Origin: Desulfovibrio sp. JC022
GTDB lineage: Bacteria; Desulfobacterota; Desulfovibrionia; Desulfovibrionales; Desulfovibrionaceae
Reading direction: 5' to 3'
NCBI RefSeq assembly: GCF_010470665.1
Contig: NZ_VOPZ01000003.1
Coordinates: 248,001 to 312,000, forward strand
Length of the DNA: 64,000 nt
Part shown: positions 54,091 through 63,722 of the stretch, one piece after another
Numbering within the stretch: the first letter of the stretch is position 1
Layout of the letters: each line of letters begins with the position of its first letter
Position numbers and translations under genes: made by a program
The notes under the pieces: model-generated
The model's database searches: none
What the model was told of the DNA's origin: nothing
What the model saw: the letters and a program-made list of their open reading frames with translations, nothing else

Positions 54091-54123
54091 CGGAAAAGCA
54101 CGGGACAACAATTGGTGAAAGAA

Positions 54124-55071
54124 ATGAATAATGTTGAAACACTAGAACAAGTGGAATCCATGATGGAAAGTAATGTTGAAGTTGCCGAGACCATAATGGA
54201 AACGGGCAGTAATAATTATTCAATGCGTGAGAAGATTCAGAAGGTGATCTTCCTGCTTTTCAAATGTGCTGCGGCTGTTAATGGTCTTGCGCTGCTGATT
54301 ATTGTTGGATTTGTTCTTTATTACGGACTTCCAGCCATAAGCTGGGAGTTTCTAACTGAAAATCCTCGCGATTCCATGACCGCAGGCGGAATCTTCCCCT
54401 GCATTGTGGGAACCATAGTGCTCAGCTACGGGGCCTTGATGATCGCCCTGCCGTGGGGCATTGCCACTGCCATTTATCTCAACGAATATGCTACATCTCC
54501 CAGACTGGTGCGCATTATTCGTCTTGGTATCAATAATCTTGCAGGCGTTCCGTCCGTTGTCTTCGGGTTATTCGGACTTTCCCTATTCGTTACCGTTATG
54601 GGTATGGGTGTAAGCATCATGGCTGGGGTCTGCACTCTCGGCGCGCTGGCTCTTCCTCTAGTTATCGGCGCATCTGAAGAGGCACTTCGTTCCGTCCCTC
54701 AGACCTACCGCGAAGCTTCTCTAGGACTCGGGGCCACCAAATGGCAGACCATCTATAAGGTCGTGCTTCCCGCTGCTCTGCCCGGAATGCTGACCGGGGC
54801 TATCCTGACTCTTTCAAGGGCGGCCGGGGAAACCGCAGCGATCATGTTTACCGCAGCCGTCTTCTTCACCCCGGAAATGCCGGAATCCCTGTTTGATGAT
54901 GTTATGGCACTTCCTTACCACATCTATGTTCTGGCAACTGCCGGTACTGAAATCGAAAAAACAAGGCATATCCAGTACGGCACCTCCCTCGTACTGATCA
55001 CCCTTGTTCTGAGTATGAATATGCTGGCTATTTTCATCAGGGCAAAGATGCAGAGAAAAGGCAACAAGTAA
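54124..55071 (+). CDS. pstA: Phosphate ABC transporter permease PstA
   Basis: A 315-residue permease with six membrane helices and the EAA loop YREASLGLGATKWQTIYKVVLP. Residues 1-40 form an acidic, Glu/Met-rich cytoplasmic extension. Start is uncertain: TTG 54112, GTG 54115 and ATG 54124 are in frame; ATG 54124 with GGTGA upstream is preferred. It is the last gene of the local pst unit: neither pstB (ATPase) nor phoU follows, and a terminator closes the operon. Confidence 0.93.
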   Translation: MNNVETLEQVESMMESNVEVAETIMETGSNNYSMREKIQKVIFLLFKCAAAVNGLALLIIVGFVLYYGLPAISWEFLTENPRDSMTAGGIFPCIVGTIVLSYGALMIALPWGIATAIYLNEYATSPRLVRIIRLGINNLAGVPSVVFGLFGLSLFVTVMGMGVSIMAGVCTLGALALPLVIGASEEALRSVPQTYREASLGLGATKWQTIYKVVLPAALPGMLTGAILTLSRAAGETAAIMFTAAVFFTPEMPESLFDDVMALPYHIYVLATAGTEIEKTRHIQYGTSLVLITLVLSMNMLAIFIRAKMQRKGNK

Positions 55072-55101
55072 TTTTCATCCTCACCTCTTGACCGTGTTTG
55101 A

Positions 55102-55136
55102 AACGGCCCGTGCGTGTTTGCGTACGGGTCGTTTTT
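55102..55136 (+). terminator. Rho-independent terminator of pstSCA
   Basis: A 12-bp stem (ACGGCCCGTGCG with CGTACGGGTCGT, two wobbles) is followed by a T-run. Confidence 0.88.
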
Positions 55137-55171
55137 GTTTCGTGCCTTCCCCAGACCCCATCCCTTTCAGA

Positions 55172-55200
55172 AATTTTTATTATGGTTTCGCCGCTTCGCA
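55172..55200 (-). repeat. Composite repeat, head-only remnant
   Basis: TTTTTATTATGGTTTCGCCGC matches the complement of the repeat head (GCGGCGAAGCCCTAATAAAAG) with a few changes. No hairpin, box or tail is recognisable, so this is a remnant at best. Confidence 0.45.
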
Positions 55201-55295
55201 TTTAGGGGCTTGTGTAATCAGATATAGTAGTCGGGAATAAATTGTGTTATTTTGATGCTGTCTAAATATCTCTTGGAAACAGGTGGTTATGGTCT

Positions 55296-57308
55296 ATGCG
55301 GATAAAAAAACTCAGTTGGTTGATTGCCCGCTTAAAGCGCATGAGTGTGCCCGAAATATTTTATCGGGTGCGTTTGGCGTGCGTGACGGAGCTTCAATCA
55401 AGGGGCTTTTTTATCGCTGAATCTGACGCCGCCCGAGGGGATAGTCATTCCGTTCTCAATAAAGATTTTTCCGAGGTTGATGCTGATATTTATCTTGAGG
55501 CGGCAGATAAAATTCTCAATGGTAATTTCAATGTTTTTGCCCTTCGCGATTGCCCGCTTGGTTTCCCACCTGATTGGAATAAAGATCCCCTTACCGGAAC
55601 TGTTGCCCCGCTTAATTTCGGTAAAAAACTTAACTACCGGGATGAATACCTTGCCGGTAATATTAAGTACCTTTGGGAACCCAATCGCCATTTGGAACTA
55701 GTCACTCTTGCTCAGGCTTACAAATTATCCGGTGATATAAAATATGCGCATGGTTGCAGGGAGATGTTGCAATCATGGTTTGAAGAATGTCCGTATTTAT
55801 ATGGACCCAATTGGACCAGCTCCCTTGAAATTGCTGTGCGGCTCACCAACTGGGCCTTTGTATGGCATTTTTTAGGAGGAGATGAGTCTCTGCTTTTTGC
55901 CGGAAGTGAGGGGCAAAAATTTAAAGAATGTTGGCTGGAATCCATTTTTCAGCACTGCCATTTTATCAACGGTTACTATTCGAGATATTCATCCGCCAAT
56001 AATCACCTGCTTGGTGAGTACATGGGGCTTTTCATTGCTTCAACGGTCTGGCCCTGCTGGAAAGAGAGTCAAAGTTGGCAGGCGGAAGCAAAGGCCGGGC
56101 TTGAAGCAGAAGCACTTAAACAGAATTTTGCGGACGGTTGTAATCGGGAGCAGGGCATTTGGTATCACCATGAAGTTGCGGATATGTTGCTTATCTGCGC
56201 TCTTGTGGCCCGTGCAAATGGAATAGTTTTTTCAAATAATTATTGGGGCCGTCTGGAGTCCATGATTGAGTTTGTCGGGGCAATGGCGAATGTGAATCTA
56301 TGCTTGCCCATGATCGGTGATTCCGATGATGCGGTGATGGTTCGTTTTGTGCCGGAGGAAGGCTTTTCTGTATATCGATCACTGCTTGCAACCGGGGCAG
56401 TTCTTTTCAAGCGTCCCGATTTTGCGCGTAAAGCTGTTTTTTTTGATGACAAAAGCCGCTGGCTGTTAGGTCATGTCGGTGAATCTAGCTTTGATGAGTT
56501 GTTGAGTGTCGCGCAAAGTAAATCTTATGGGTTTCGGCGAACTTTTCCTGATGGTGGCTATTATATTTTGGGGAAGGATTTTGAAACAGATAAGGAAGTG
56601 AAAATTATTGTAGATGCCGGACCGCTGGGATTTACTTCAATTGCCGCCCATGGTCATGCCGACGCACTTTCCATGACCCTCTCCATCGGCGGGGATGAGT
56701 TGTTTATTGATCCCGGAACATACGCATATCACACAGAGCGGAAATGGCGGGATTATTTCAAAGGCACATCGGCCCACAACACGGTGCGTATTGATAAGCA
56801 GGACCAGTCCGTGTCGGGCGGTAATTTTATGTGGACCGGGCATGCCCGTGCTTGGTGTGATGGTTTTGAAGCTTCGGCAGAGCAGGATTTTTTTAGTGGA
56901 GCGCATGATGGTTATACCCGTTTTGCTGATCCGGTCGTCCACTCCCGTAGTGTTAAATTTAAGAAAGACTTAGGCGTAGTTGAGGTTTGTGATAGTCTGG
57001 ATTGTACGAAAGAACATGGGATTGAGATATTCTGGCATGTTGCGGAGTCCTGTACTGTAGAAATACGAGGAGGGAGTGTGTTTATAAACTCCCCGAAGGT
57101 ATGTCTTGAAATGTCCATGCCCGGCAGCGACATGAATCCGGAATTATTTCAAGGCAACGAGGAGCTTCCACTTGGCTGGATATCCAGAAAGTTTGATTTC
57201 AAAATTCCATCCCCGACAATAGTCTGGAGCGGAACCTTTGAAGGCAAAAATGAGTATTTAACCGTGGTTAAATATAATTTTGAGCAGAGAGGCGGGAATG
57301 AAAGTTAG
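55296..57308 (+). CDS. Heparinase II/III-family polysaccharide lyase
   Basis: A 670-residue protein: an alpha/alpha-toroid domain (about 60-350; LWEPNRHLELVTLAQAY, NNHLLGEYMGLFIAS) and a heparinase II/III beta-domain (about 400-650; AHGHADALSMTLSIGGDELFIDPGTY, TSAHNTVRID). The catalytic Asn/His/Tyr candidates are in SSANNHLLGEY and AHGHADA. The family degrades uronate-containing polysaccharides and also occurs in export/modification clusters. No signal peptide is obvious. The neighbouring algD-type gene suggests a mannuronate-like polymer. The stop overlaps the start of algD by eleven bases. Confidence 0.88.
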   Translation: MRIKKLSWLIARLKRMSVPEIFYRVRLACVTELQSRGFFIAESDAARGDSHSVLNKDFSEVDADIYLEAADKILNGNFNVFALRDCPLGFPPDWNKDPLTGTVAPLNFGKKLNYRDEYLAGNIKYLWEPNRHLELVTLAQAYKLSGDIKYAHGCREMLQSWFEECPYLYGPNWTSSLEIAVRLTNWAFVWHFLGGDESLLFAGSEGQKFKECWLESIFQHCHFINGYYSRYSSANNHLLGEYMGLFIASTVWPCWKESQSWQAEAKAGLEAEALKQNFADGCNREQGIWYHHEVADMLLICALVARANGIVFSNNYWGRLESMIEFVGAMANVNLCLPMIGDSDDAVMVRFVPEEGFSVYRSLLATGAVLFKRPDFARKAVFFDDKSRWLLGHVGESSFDELLSVAQSKSYGFRRTFPDGGYYILGKDFETDKEVKIIVDAGPLGFTSIAAHGHADALSMTLSIGGDELFIDPGTYAYHTERKWRDYFKGTSAHNTVRIDKQDQSVSGGNFMWTGHARAWCDGFEASAEQDFFSGAHDGYTRFADPVVHSRSVKFKKDLGVVEVCDSLDCTKEHGIEIFWHVAESCTVEIRGGSVFINSPKVCLEMSMPGSDMNPELFQGNEELPLGWISRKFDFKIPSPTIVWSGTFEGKNEYLTVVKYNFEQRGGNES

Positions 57309-58611
57309 CATATTTGGTTTGGGGTATGTCGGATCAGTCTCTGCCGGGTGTTTGGCCAAGGAGGGGCATGAAATTGTCGGTGTTGATCCGAATCAGACCA
57401 AAGTCGACATGATCAATGCGGGCCAGACTCCCATAATTGAAGAATATATTGATGAAATTATCCAGCAGGTTGTTCAAGGAGGTTCTTTGAGGGCAACAGT
57501 TTCTGCTGAGGAAGCTGTTAATTTTTCTGAGATTTCTCTCGTTTGCGTCGGTACGCCAAGCCAGTTTAATGGCAGCTTGGATTTGTCCTATGTTCGTAGA
57601 GTCTGCGAGGATATAGGTGCTGTACTTAAGGATAAGGATGAGTTTCATGTAGTGGTCATTCGCAGTACAATCCTGCCGGGGTCCATGCATTCGCTGGTTA
57701 TTCCTGCTTTGGAAACCGGATCAGGGAAGGTTGCCGGCGTTGATTTTGGTGTGTGCAACAACCCGGAGTTCCTGCGTGAAGGAACTTCGGTTCATGACTT
57801 TTACCACCCTCCGAAAACAGTTATCGGGGAAAGTGATTCTAAAAGTGGGGATATTCTTGCTTCTCTTTATTCCAATATTGATGCCCCGCTGATCAGGACC
57901 GAGATGGAAGTGTCCGAGATGGTGAAATATGCCGATAACAGCTGGCATGCAGTCAAGGTCGCTTTTGCAAATGAGATCGGCTCAATTTGTAAAGAGGTCG
58001 GGATAGACAGCCATAAAGTTATGGATATTTTTTGTGCAGATACCAAGCTCAATATTTCTCCTTATTACATGAAGCCGGGCTTTGCTTTTGGCGGCTCCTG
58101 TTTACCCAAGGATGTGAGGGCCCTTACTCATAAAGCGAATCGACTGGGGTTGGATCTGCCTCTTTTGAATAATATATTGCGTAGTAACAGGCGTCATGTT
58201 GAGCGAGGTTTGTCCATGATTATGGGCAAGGGCAACAGGAAGGTTGGGTTCCTTGGTTTTAGTTTTAAAGCCGGTACTGATGATTTGCGCGAAAGTCCGT
58301 TGGTGGAAGTAATCGAACAACTTATCGGTAAGGGATTTGAACTTAAACTGTATGACCGTAATGTGAATGCTGCCAAGCTGCTTGGTGCCAACCGTGATTA
58401 TATAATGAACCGTATTCCGCATATCTCAAAGCTCATGGTTTCAGATATTGAAAGTGTGCTTGAATATGCTGAGACCATTGTTGTGGGTAATAGTTCCCCG
58501 GAATTTAAAGATATTCAGTCTAGGTTGCGGCCCGGTCAGGTTGTTGTTGATCTGGTCAGGGTTGTTGAATCTTCATCTGAGAATGAGGATATTGACGGCA
58601 TTTGCTGGTAA
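57298..58611 (+). CDS. algD: GDP-mannose 6-dehydrogenase (AlgD type)
   Basis: A 437-residue UDP-glucose/GDP-mannose dehydrogenase family protein: NAD fold FGLGYVGSVSAGCLA at the N-terminus, catalytic Cys268 in FGGSCLPKD, and a C-terminal domain with VGFLGFSFKAGTDDLRESPLVE. It matches Pseudomonas AlgD throughout, including the C-terminal GICW, so GDP-mannose to GDP-mannuronic acid is the best call; a UDP-sugar substrate is less likely. ATG 57298 overlaps the heparinase-like gene's end. It supplies the precursor for an exopolysaccharide assembled with the glycosyltransferase that follows. Confidence 0.9.
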   Translation: MKVSIFGLGYVGSVSAGCLAKEGHEIVGVDPNQTKVDMINAGQTPIIEEYIDEIIQQVVQGGSLRATVSAEEAVNFSEISLVCVGTPSQFNGSLDLSYVRRVCEDIGAVLKDKDEFHVVVIRSTILPGSMHSLVIPALETGSGKVAGVDFGVCNNPEFLREGTSVHDFYHPPKTVIGESDSKSGDILASLYSNIDAPLIRTEMEVSEMVKYADNSWHAVKVAFANEIGSICKEVGIDSHKVMDIFCADTKLNISPYYMKPGFAFGGSCLPKDVRALTHKANRLGLDLPLLNNILRSNRRHVERGLSMIMGKGNRKVGFLGFSFKAGTDDLRESPLVEVIEQLIGKGFELKLYDRNVNAAKLLGANRDYIMNRIPHISKLMVSDIESVLEYAETIVVGNSSPEFKDIQSRLRPGQVVVDLVRVVESSSENEDIDGICW

Positions 58612-58637
58612 GAAAATATAATTTTGCGGAGTCTCTT

Positions 58638-59825
58638 GTGTCGCGAAAAGTCTTGATCCTTGTTGAAAATTTACCTTCCCCTTTTGACCGGAGGGTTTGG
58701 CAGGAAGCCACGTCTTTGCATGGTGCGGGGTATCATGTCTCCATTATCTGCCCCACAGGTAAAGGATATGAAGAATTTTATGAAGAGATAGAAGGAATTC
58801 ATATCTACCGCTACGACCTGCCTGTGGAAGGAGAAGGGGTAAAGGGATACGCTTTAGAATATGGCGCGGCATTGTGGCACACTTTCAGGTTGGCGTGGAA
58901 AGTCCGCCGGGAACAGGGATTTGATGTTATCCATGCCTGCAATCCGCCGGACCTGCTTTTTCTGATCGGTCTTGTTTTCAAGCTGATCTATAAAACAAAG
59001 TTTATTTTTGACCATCACGACATCAACCCTGAACTTTATGAAGCGAAATTCAATAAACGGGATTTTTTCTGGAAGTTGATGGTCTGGCTTGAAAGGGCGA
59101 CGTTCATGGCTGCGGATGTGTCTATTGCCACCAATGAATCTTATAAACGTATTGCCATTGAACGGGGCAAAATGGACCCTGAGAAAGTCTATGTGGTGCG
59201 CAGCGGTCCCAAGTTGGATCGCTTGCGGTTTATTCCCCCTGTTGAAGCCCTTAAAAAAGGGCGGCCGTATCTGGTGGGCTATGTGGGAGTAATGGGCAAA
59301 CAGGAAGGACTTGATCTCTTGCTGCAAGCGGTCCGCTATATCGTTCATGATTTGAACCGGCATGATATCCATTTCGGTCTGGTCGGCGGCGGGACATCAT
59401 TGCAGGATGCAAAGATACTGGCAGAAGAACTTGATGTTTCAGACTATGTAACTTTTACCGGAAGGGTCCCGGATCAGGAGTTGCTCGAGATGCTCAACAC
59501 TGCTGATATCTGCGTAAACCCTGACGTTGCAAATGAAATGAATGATAAGTCCACTATGAATAAAATTATGGAATATATGGCTCTTGGGAAGCCTCTCGTT
59601 CAATTTGATTTAACGGAAGGAAGATTCTCAGCACGGGGGGCGTCTCTCTATGCCGCGCCGAATGATTATAAAGACATGGGCGATAAAATCGTACAGCTTC
59701 TGGGATCTCCGGATCTCAGAGAAAAAATGGGAGCACTGGGTTATCGCAGAGTCAGAAATGAACTGGAATGGAAGTACGAGGAGCCAAAGTTACTAAAAGC
59801 TTATGAAGCTGTTTTTAAAGATTAA
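58638..59825 (+). CDS. Glycosyltransferase family 4 (WcaI/exopolysaccharide type)
   Basis: A 395-residue GT-B enzyme. It opens with LILVENLPSPFDRRVWQEA, typical of a clade of exopolysaccharide GT4 enzymes; FIFDHHDINPELYEAKF is in the N-terminal domain and GYVGVMGKQEGLDLLL plus a C-terminal EYMALGKPLVQFD donor motif follow. GTG 58638 with CGGAG upstream is preferred over the open extension back to 58602, so it starts 26 bases after the algD stop. Third gene of the polysaccharide set; acceptor unknown. Confidence 0.87.
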   Translation: MSRKVLILVENLPSPFDRRVWQEATSLHGAGYHVSIICPTGKGYEEFYEEIEGIHIYRYDLPVEGEGVKGYALEYGAALWHTFRLAWKVRREQGFDVIHACNPPDLLFLIGLVFKLIYKTKFIFDHHDINPELYEAKFNKRDFFWKLMVWLERATFMAADVSIATNESYKRIAIERGKMDPEKVYVVRSGPKLDRLRFIPPVEALKKGRPYLVGYVGVMGKQEGLDLLLQAVRYIVHDLNRHDIHFGLVGGGTSLQDAKILAEELDVSDYVTFTGRVPDQELLEMLNTADICVNPDVANEMNDKSTMNKIMEYMALGKPLVQFDLTEGRFSARGASLYAAPNDYKDMGDKIVQLLGSPDLREKMGALGYRRVRNELEWKYEEPKLLKAYEAVFKD

Positions 59826-59866
59826 AAAAACTTGTAATTTTGGCCGCCTCTAATCCAAAGGACGTC

Positions 59867-60877
59867 TTAGCGCGCTACTTGCGAAGTATAACTAAAACTT
59901 CTTTTCTCTCCTTCTCCAGCCGCCGGAGGCATTCCCTCCGGTCCATACCACAGCGGCGGTTCATCCGGTGCATCGGGCCGCGCACATCCCTGCCAGATGC
60001 CTTTTGCCTTCATGTCTTTTTCAATCTCATTAAGAACCTTGCGTTTCATGCGCACCCATTCAGGAGCGACCAATCCTCCGGGAATTGCGTCTGCTTTGAG
60101 GCGATGGATGACAATGTCGGTCCGCAAAATGGAAATAGCTTTGACCAGTGCGTCGATATATTCATCCTGCTCAATGGGCGTATACTCCCCGGCATCATAA
60201 ATCTTTTTAAGCGGAGTTCCTTTGCCCACAAAAAGATTGTGAAATTTAATCCCGGCAATGGGCAGTCCATTGAGGAAGCGGACTGATTCAAGAAAGTCCT
60301 CAGTTGATTCTCCGGGCAACCCGGCGATTAAGTGGGCGCAGACATCCAGACCGTGCGCATGGGCCATTTTAACGGCCTCAGCAAATTGTTCGGCAGTATG
60401 ACCTCGGTTAATGCGCTCAAGGGTTACGTTGTTGGAAGTCTGCAAGCCGAGGTCGAGCCATGTTTCTTTGAGTCCAAGATCTTTTATTAAAGCAAGCTTG
60501 TCATCATCAAGGCAGTCCGGGCGGGTGCCGATGCAGATTCCGGCAAGACCGGGCAGCCCATCAAGCTGGTCCAGAGCGCATTTCAACTCTTCATGACTGC
60601 AATAAGTGTTGGAATAGGATTGCAGGTAGGCGAGATAACGTTTGGCTGTGTAAAGTTTGGAAAGTTTTTCCTGCCAGTGGGCCCATTGTTCGGGGATGGA
60701 CATGGAAAGATCGTGCATGCCGGAGCCGGAACCTTGCGGGCTGCAAAAAATGCATCCCTTGCGGGAAATGGAACCGTCCCGGTTGGGACAGGTGAATCCG
60801 AAATCAAGTGGAATTTTCTGGACCCTTTCTCCGAAACTTTGTCTCAGCCTGGCGGCCAGACCGTAAAAACGGTACAT
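59867..60877 (-). CDS. TIGR01212-type (YhcC) radical SAM protein
   Basis: A 336-residue radical SAM protein of the YhcC/TIGR01212 family: cluster cysteines in FTCPNRDGSISRKGCIFC (an Elp3-like extended C-x-n-C-x2-C spacing), ICIGTRPDCL, HLIAGLPGEST and FHNLFVGKGTPL. AAGGAA precedes the ATG. The substrate is unknown; relatives act on tRNA or cell-envelope targets. The last ~20 residues (PPAAGEGEKRSFSYTSQVAR) overlap an intergenic-type repeat (59881-59930) and are probably a recent addition. Confidence 0.88.
   Translation of the reverse strand: MYRFYGLAARLRQSFGERVQKIPLDFGFTCPNRDGSISRKGCIFCSPQGSGSGMHDLSMSIPEQWAHWQEKLSKLYTAKRYLAYLQSYSNTYCSHEELKCALDQLDGLPGLAGICIGTRPDCLDDDKLALIKDLGLKETWLDLGLQTSNNVTLERINRGHTAEQFAEAVKMAHAHGLDVCAHLIAGLPGESTEDFLESVRFLNGLPIAGIKFHNLFVGKGTPLKKIYDAGEYTPIEQDEYIDALVKAISILRTDIVIHRLKADAIPGGLVAPEWVRMKRKVLNEIEKDMKAKGIWQGCARPDAPDEPPLWYGPEGMPPAAGEGEKRSFSYTSQVAR
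59881..59930 (+). repeat. Composite repeat, copy overlapping a gene end
   Basis: A diverged head GCGAAGTATAACTAAAACTT (59881-59900) and a perfect GCCGCCGGAGGC box (59919-59930), in the same order and spacing class as the other copies but without a central hairpin. It lies inside the 3' end of the TIGR01212 gene. Confidence 0.55.
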
Positions 60878-61028
60878 AAATGTTCCTTTTTAAAACTACT
60901 TAGGCTTGTTCTTTGCCGGTTTAAGAAAAAAAGTTGTTTTTACAGCTTGTTAATGACGGCTCCCAAGAGCTGAACGAAGTGCTGTAATGTGTTGCCTGCC
61001 ACACTTTCTTCTGCTAGTTAACTCCTAG

Positions 61029-62150
<1,122 letters not shown>

Positions 62151-62200
62151 TATCCGCTTCTTTTGCCGCGGATGGGATCGAGTGCACCAGTTACGGCTGA

Positions 62201-62243
62201 GGGCATAGTTTTTTGCGGATTTTATCTGCAAAAAGCTATGTCC
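62201..62243 (+). other. 19-bp hairpin between mreB and mreC
   Basis: GGGCATAG...GCGGA pairs with TCTGC...CTATGTCC over 19 bp with three wobbles and a five-base loop. There is no T-run after it. It may adjust the ratio of MreB to MreCD, as intercistronic hairpins do. Confidence 0.65.
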
Positions 62244-62369
62244 TCAGAAATTGACCGCACCCGGATTTGAGATTGATTTCAACAATCCCTGTCCGGACTT
62301 CCGTCTTTCTGGTTATAGCTTTTTTCTAATTGTTTTTTAATCTCTGCTTTCATTTACAGAGGATTAAGT

Positions 62370-63257
62370 GTGAAGCTTAAGCGCGCCGCTATAGCCGTCA
62401 TTATTGGCCTGTTTGTCTACCTCAGTCTCTATTCGTGGAATTTGAGGTCAGGACAACTGGACCGTCTGGCCGGATTTACCGGTCTTGAAATCGTCAAGTG
62501 GGTTTTGTGGCCCTGTGAATATGTGCATGACCAGTCTGTGGAATTCTGGGACAAGTATGTTTATCTTGTGGGCTTGAAACAGCTCAATGATCAGCTTAGT
62601 TCCCAGAATGATTTGATGCGTCTTGAGATCATGAAGCTACGCGAAAAAGCCGCTGAGGCTGAGCGCTACCAGCATCTGCTTGAGATTAAGCCCATTAAGG
62701 GTTGGAAAACAGACGGAACCCGCATAATTGCCCATCGCATGGGGCCGACTGCCGCCCTTGATTCAATCATTATCAATAAAGGTGTGCTTTCCGGCGTTGC
62801 TACCGATACACCGGTCATGACGTCTTTAGGTATTGTAGGCCGAGTTGTGGAGCCGGGGCTAAGTGCATCCAAGGCCATGCTGCTTACCGATCTCAACAGT
62901 AGGATTTCCGTTCGTGGGCAGATCCATCGTTCCACCGGGCTGCTGGTTGGTAACGGTGAGGCTGAGCCGCTCAGCGTAAAATATATGAAGCTCAACGCCC
63001 CGGTGGCTGAAGGGGAGATTCTGGTCACCTCCGGGCTTGCCGGGCTGTTCCCTCCGGGCTTGCCGGTGGCTAAAGTCGTTTCTGTTGAACGTTCTGATAT
63101 TTCACTTTTCCTGAATGTGGAGGCGATGCCTTTAGTGGATATGGAGAATATTGAAGATGTTCTCCTGTTGCACCGGGGCATGGTTGATTCAAATTCCACA
63201 GCAGGGAACACCAATTCCACGGCTCAGACCGGAAATTCTACCACTGAAGGGAGTTAG
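62370..63257 (+). CDS. mreC: Rod shape-determining protein MreC
   Basis: A 295-residue bitopic protein: one N-terminal membrane segment (about 7-25), a coiled coil (about 75-110; LNDQLSSQNDLMRLEIMKL) and the MreC beta-domain (about 125-275; VITNKGVLSG-type and VTSGLAGLFPPGLPVAKV motifs). The tail is Asn/Ser/Thr-rich. It links MreB to the PBP2/RodA wall machinery in the periplasm. GTG start with GAGGA upstream. Confidence 0.94.
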   Translation: MKLKRAAIAVIIGLFVYLSLYSWNLRSGQLDRLAGFTGLEIVKWVLWPCEYVHDQSVEFWDKYVYLVGLKQLNDQLSSQNDLMRLEIMKLREKAAEAERYQHLLEIKPIKGWKTDGTRIIAHRMGPTAALDSIIINKGVLSGVATDTPVMTSLGIVGRVVEPGLSASKAMLLTDLNSRISVRGQIHRSTGLLVGNGEAEPLSVKYMKLNAPVAEGEILVTSGLAGLFPPGLPVAKVVSVERSDISLFLNVEAMPLVDMENIEDVLLLHRGMVDSNSTAGNTNSTAQTGNSTTEGS

Positions 63258-63260
63258 GTC

Positions 63261-63722
63261 ATGTATTCCGCTTTCTGGTGGGCCTGCTTCAGCTTTGCGG
63301 CAATCTGGGCACAGAAAATTGTGCCGGGAGTGGACTTTCTTGCTCCGGGATTGCTGCTTTGTATTCAGCTGGAAAAGAAATACCATATTATCTGGCTGAT
63401 CATTATCTGGTCCCTTGTTCAGGACGGTATTGGCGGTCTTCCCTTCGGTTATTCCGTCCTCTGGTATTCTTCCATCCTTGTCTTGTATCGCTGTGGGGCG
63501 ATGTTTTTCGATGTGCAGTCCATGATGTTCGCTCTGCTTTGCGGTTGTGTGCTTGGTGCGTTGCATCCTGTGCTGACCGGGATGATGTCTATGCTGGCGG
63601 ATATGGTTTGGGTGCCGGACCGCTATATCTTTGAGGGCGTCCTGCAAGCCGCAATTTTCCCAGCCGAATGGCTCCTGCTGAAATATATCTATCCGGAAAG
63701 GTTTAAACATGAGCCTGTATGA
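63261..63722 (+). CDS. mreD: Rod shape-determining protein MreD
   Basis: A 153-residue integral membrane protein with about five helices and few conserved residues, identified by size, hydropathy and its place between mreC and mrdA. GGGAG precedes the ATG three bases after the mreC stop. Its last codons overlap the mrdA start by fourteen bases. Confidence 0.9.
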   Translation: MYSAFWWACFSFAAIWAQKIVPGVDFLAPGLLLCIQLEKKYHIIWLIIIWSLVQDGIGGLPFGYSVLWYSSILVLYRCGAMFFDVQSMMFALLCGCVLGALHPVLTGMMSMLADMVWVPDRYIFEGVLQAAIFPAEWLLLKYIYPERFKHEPV

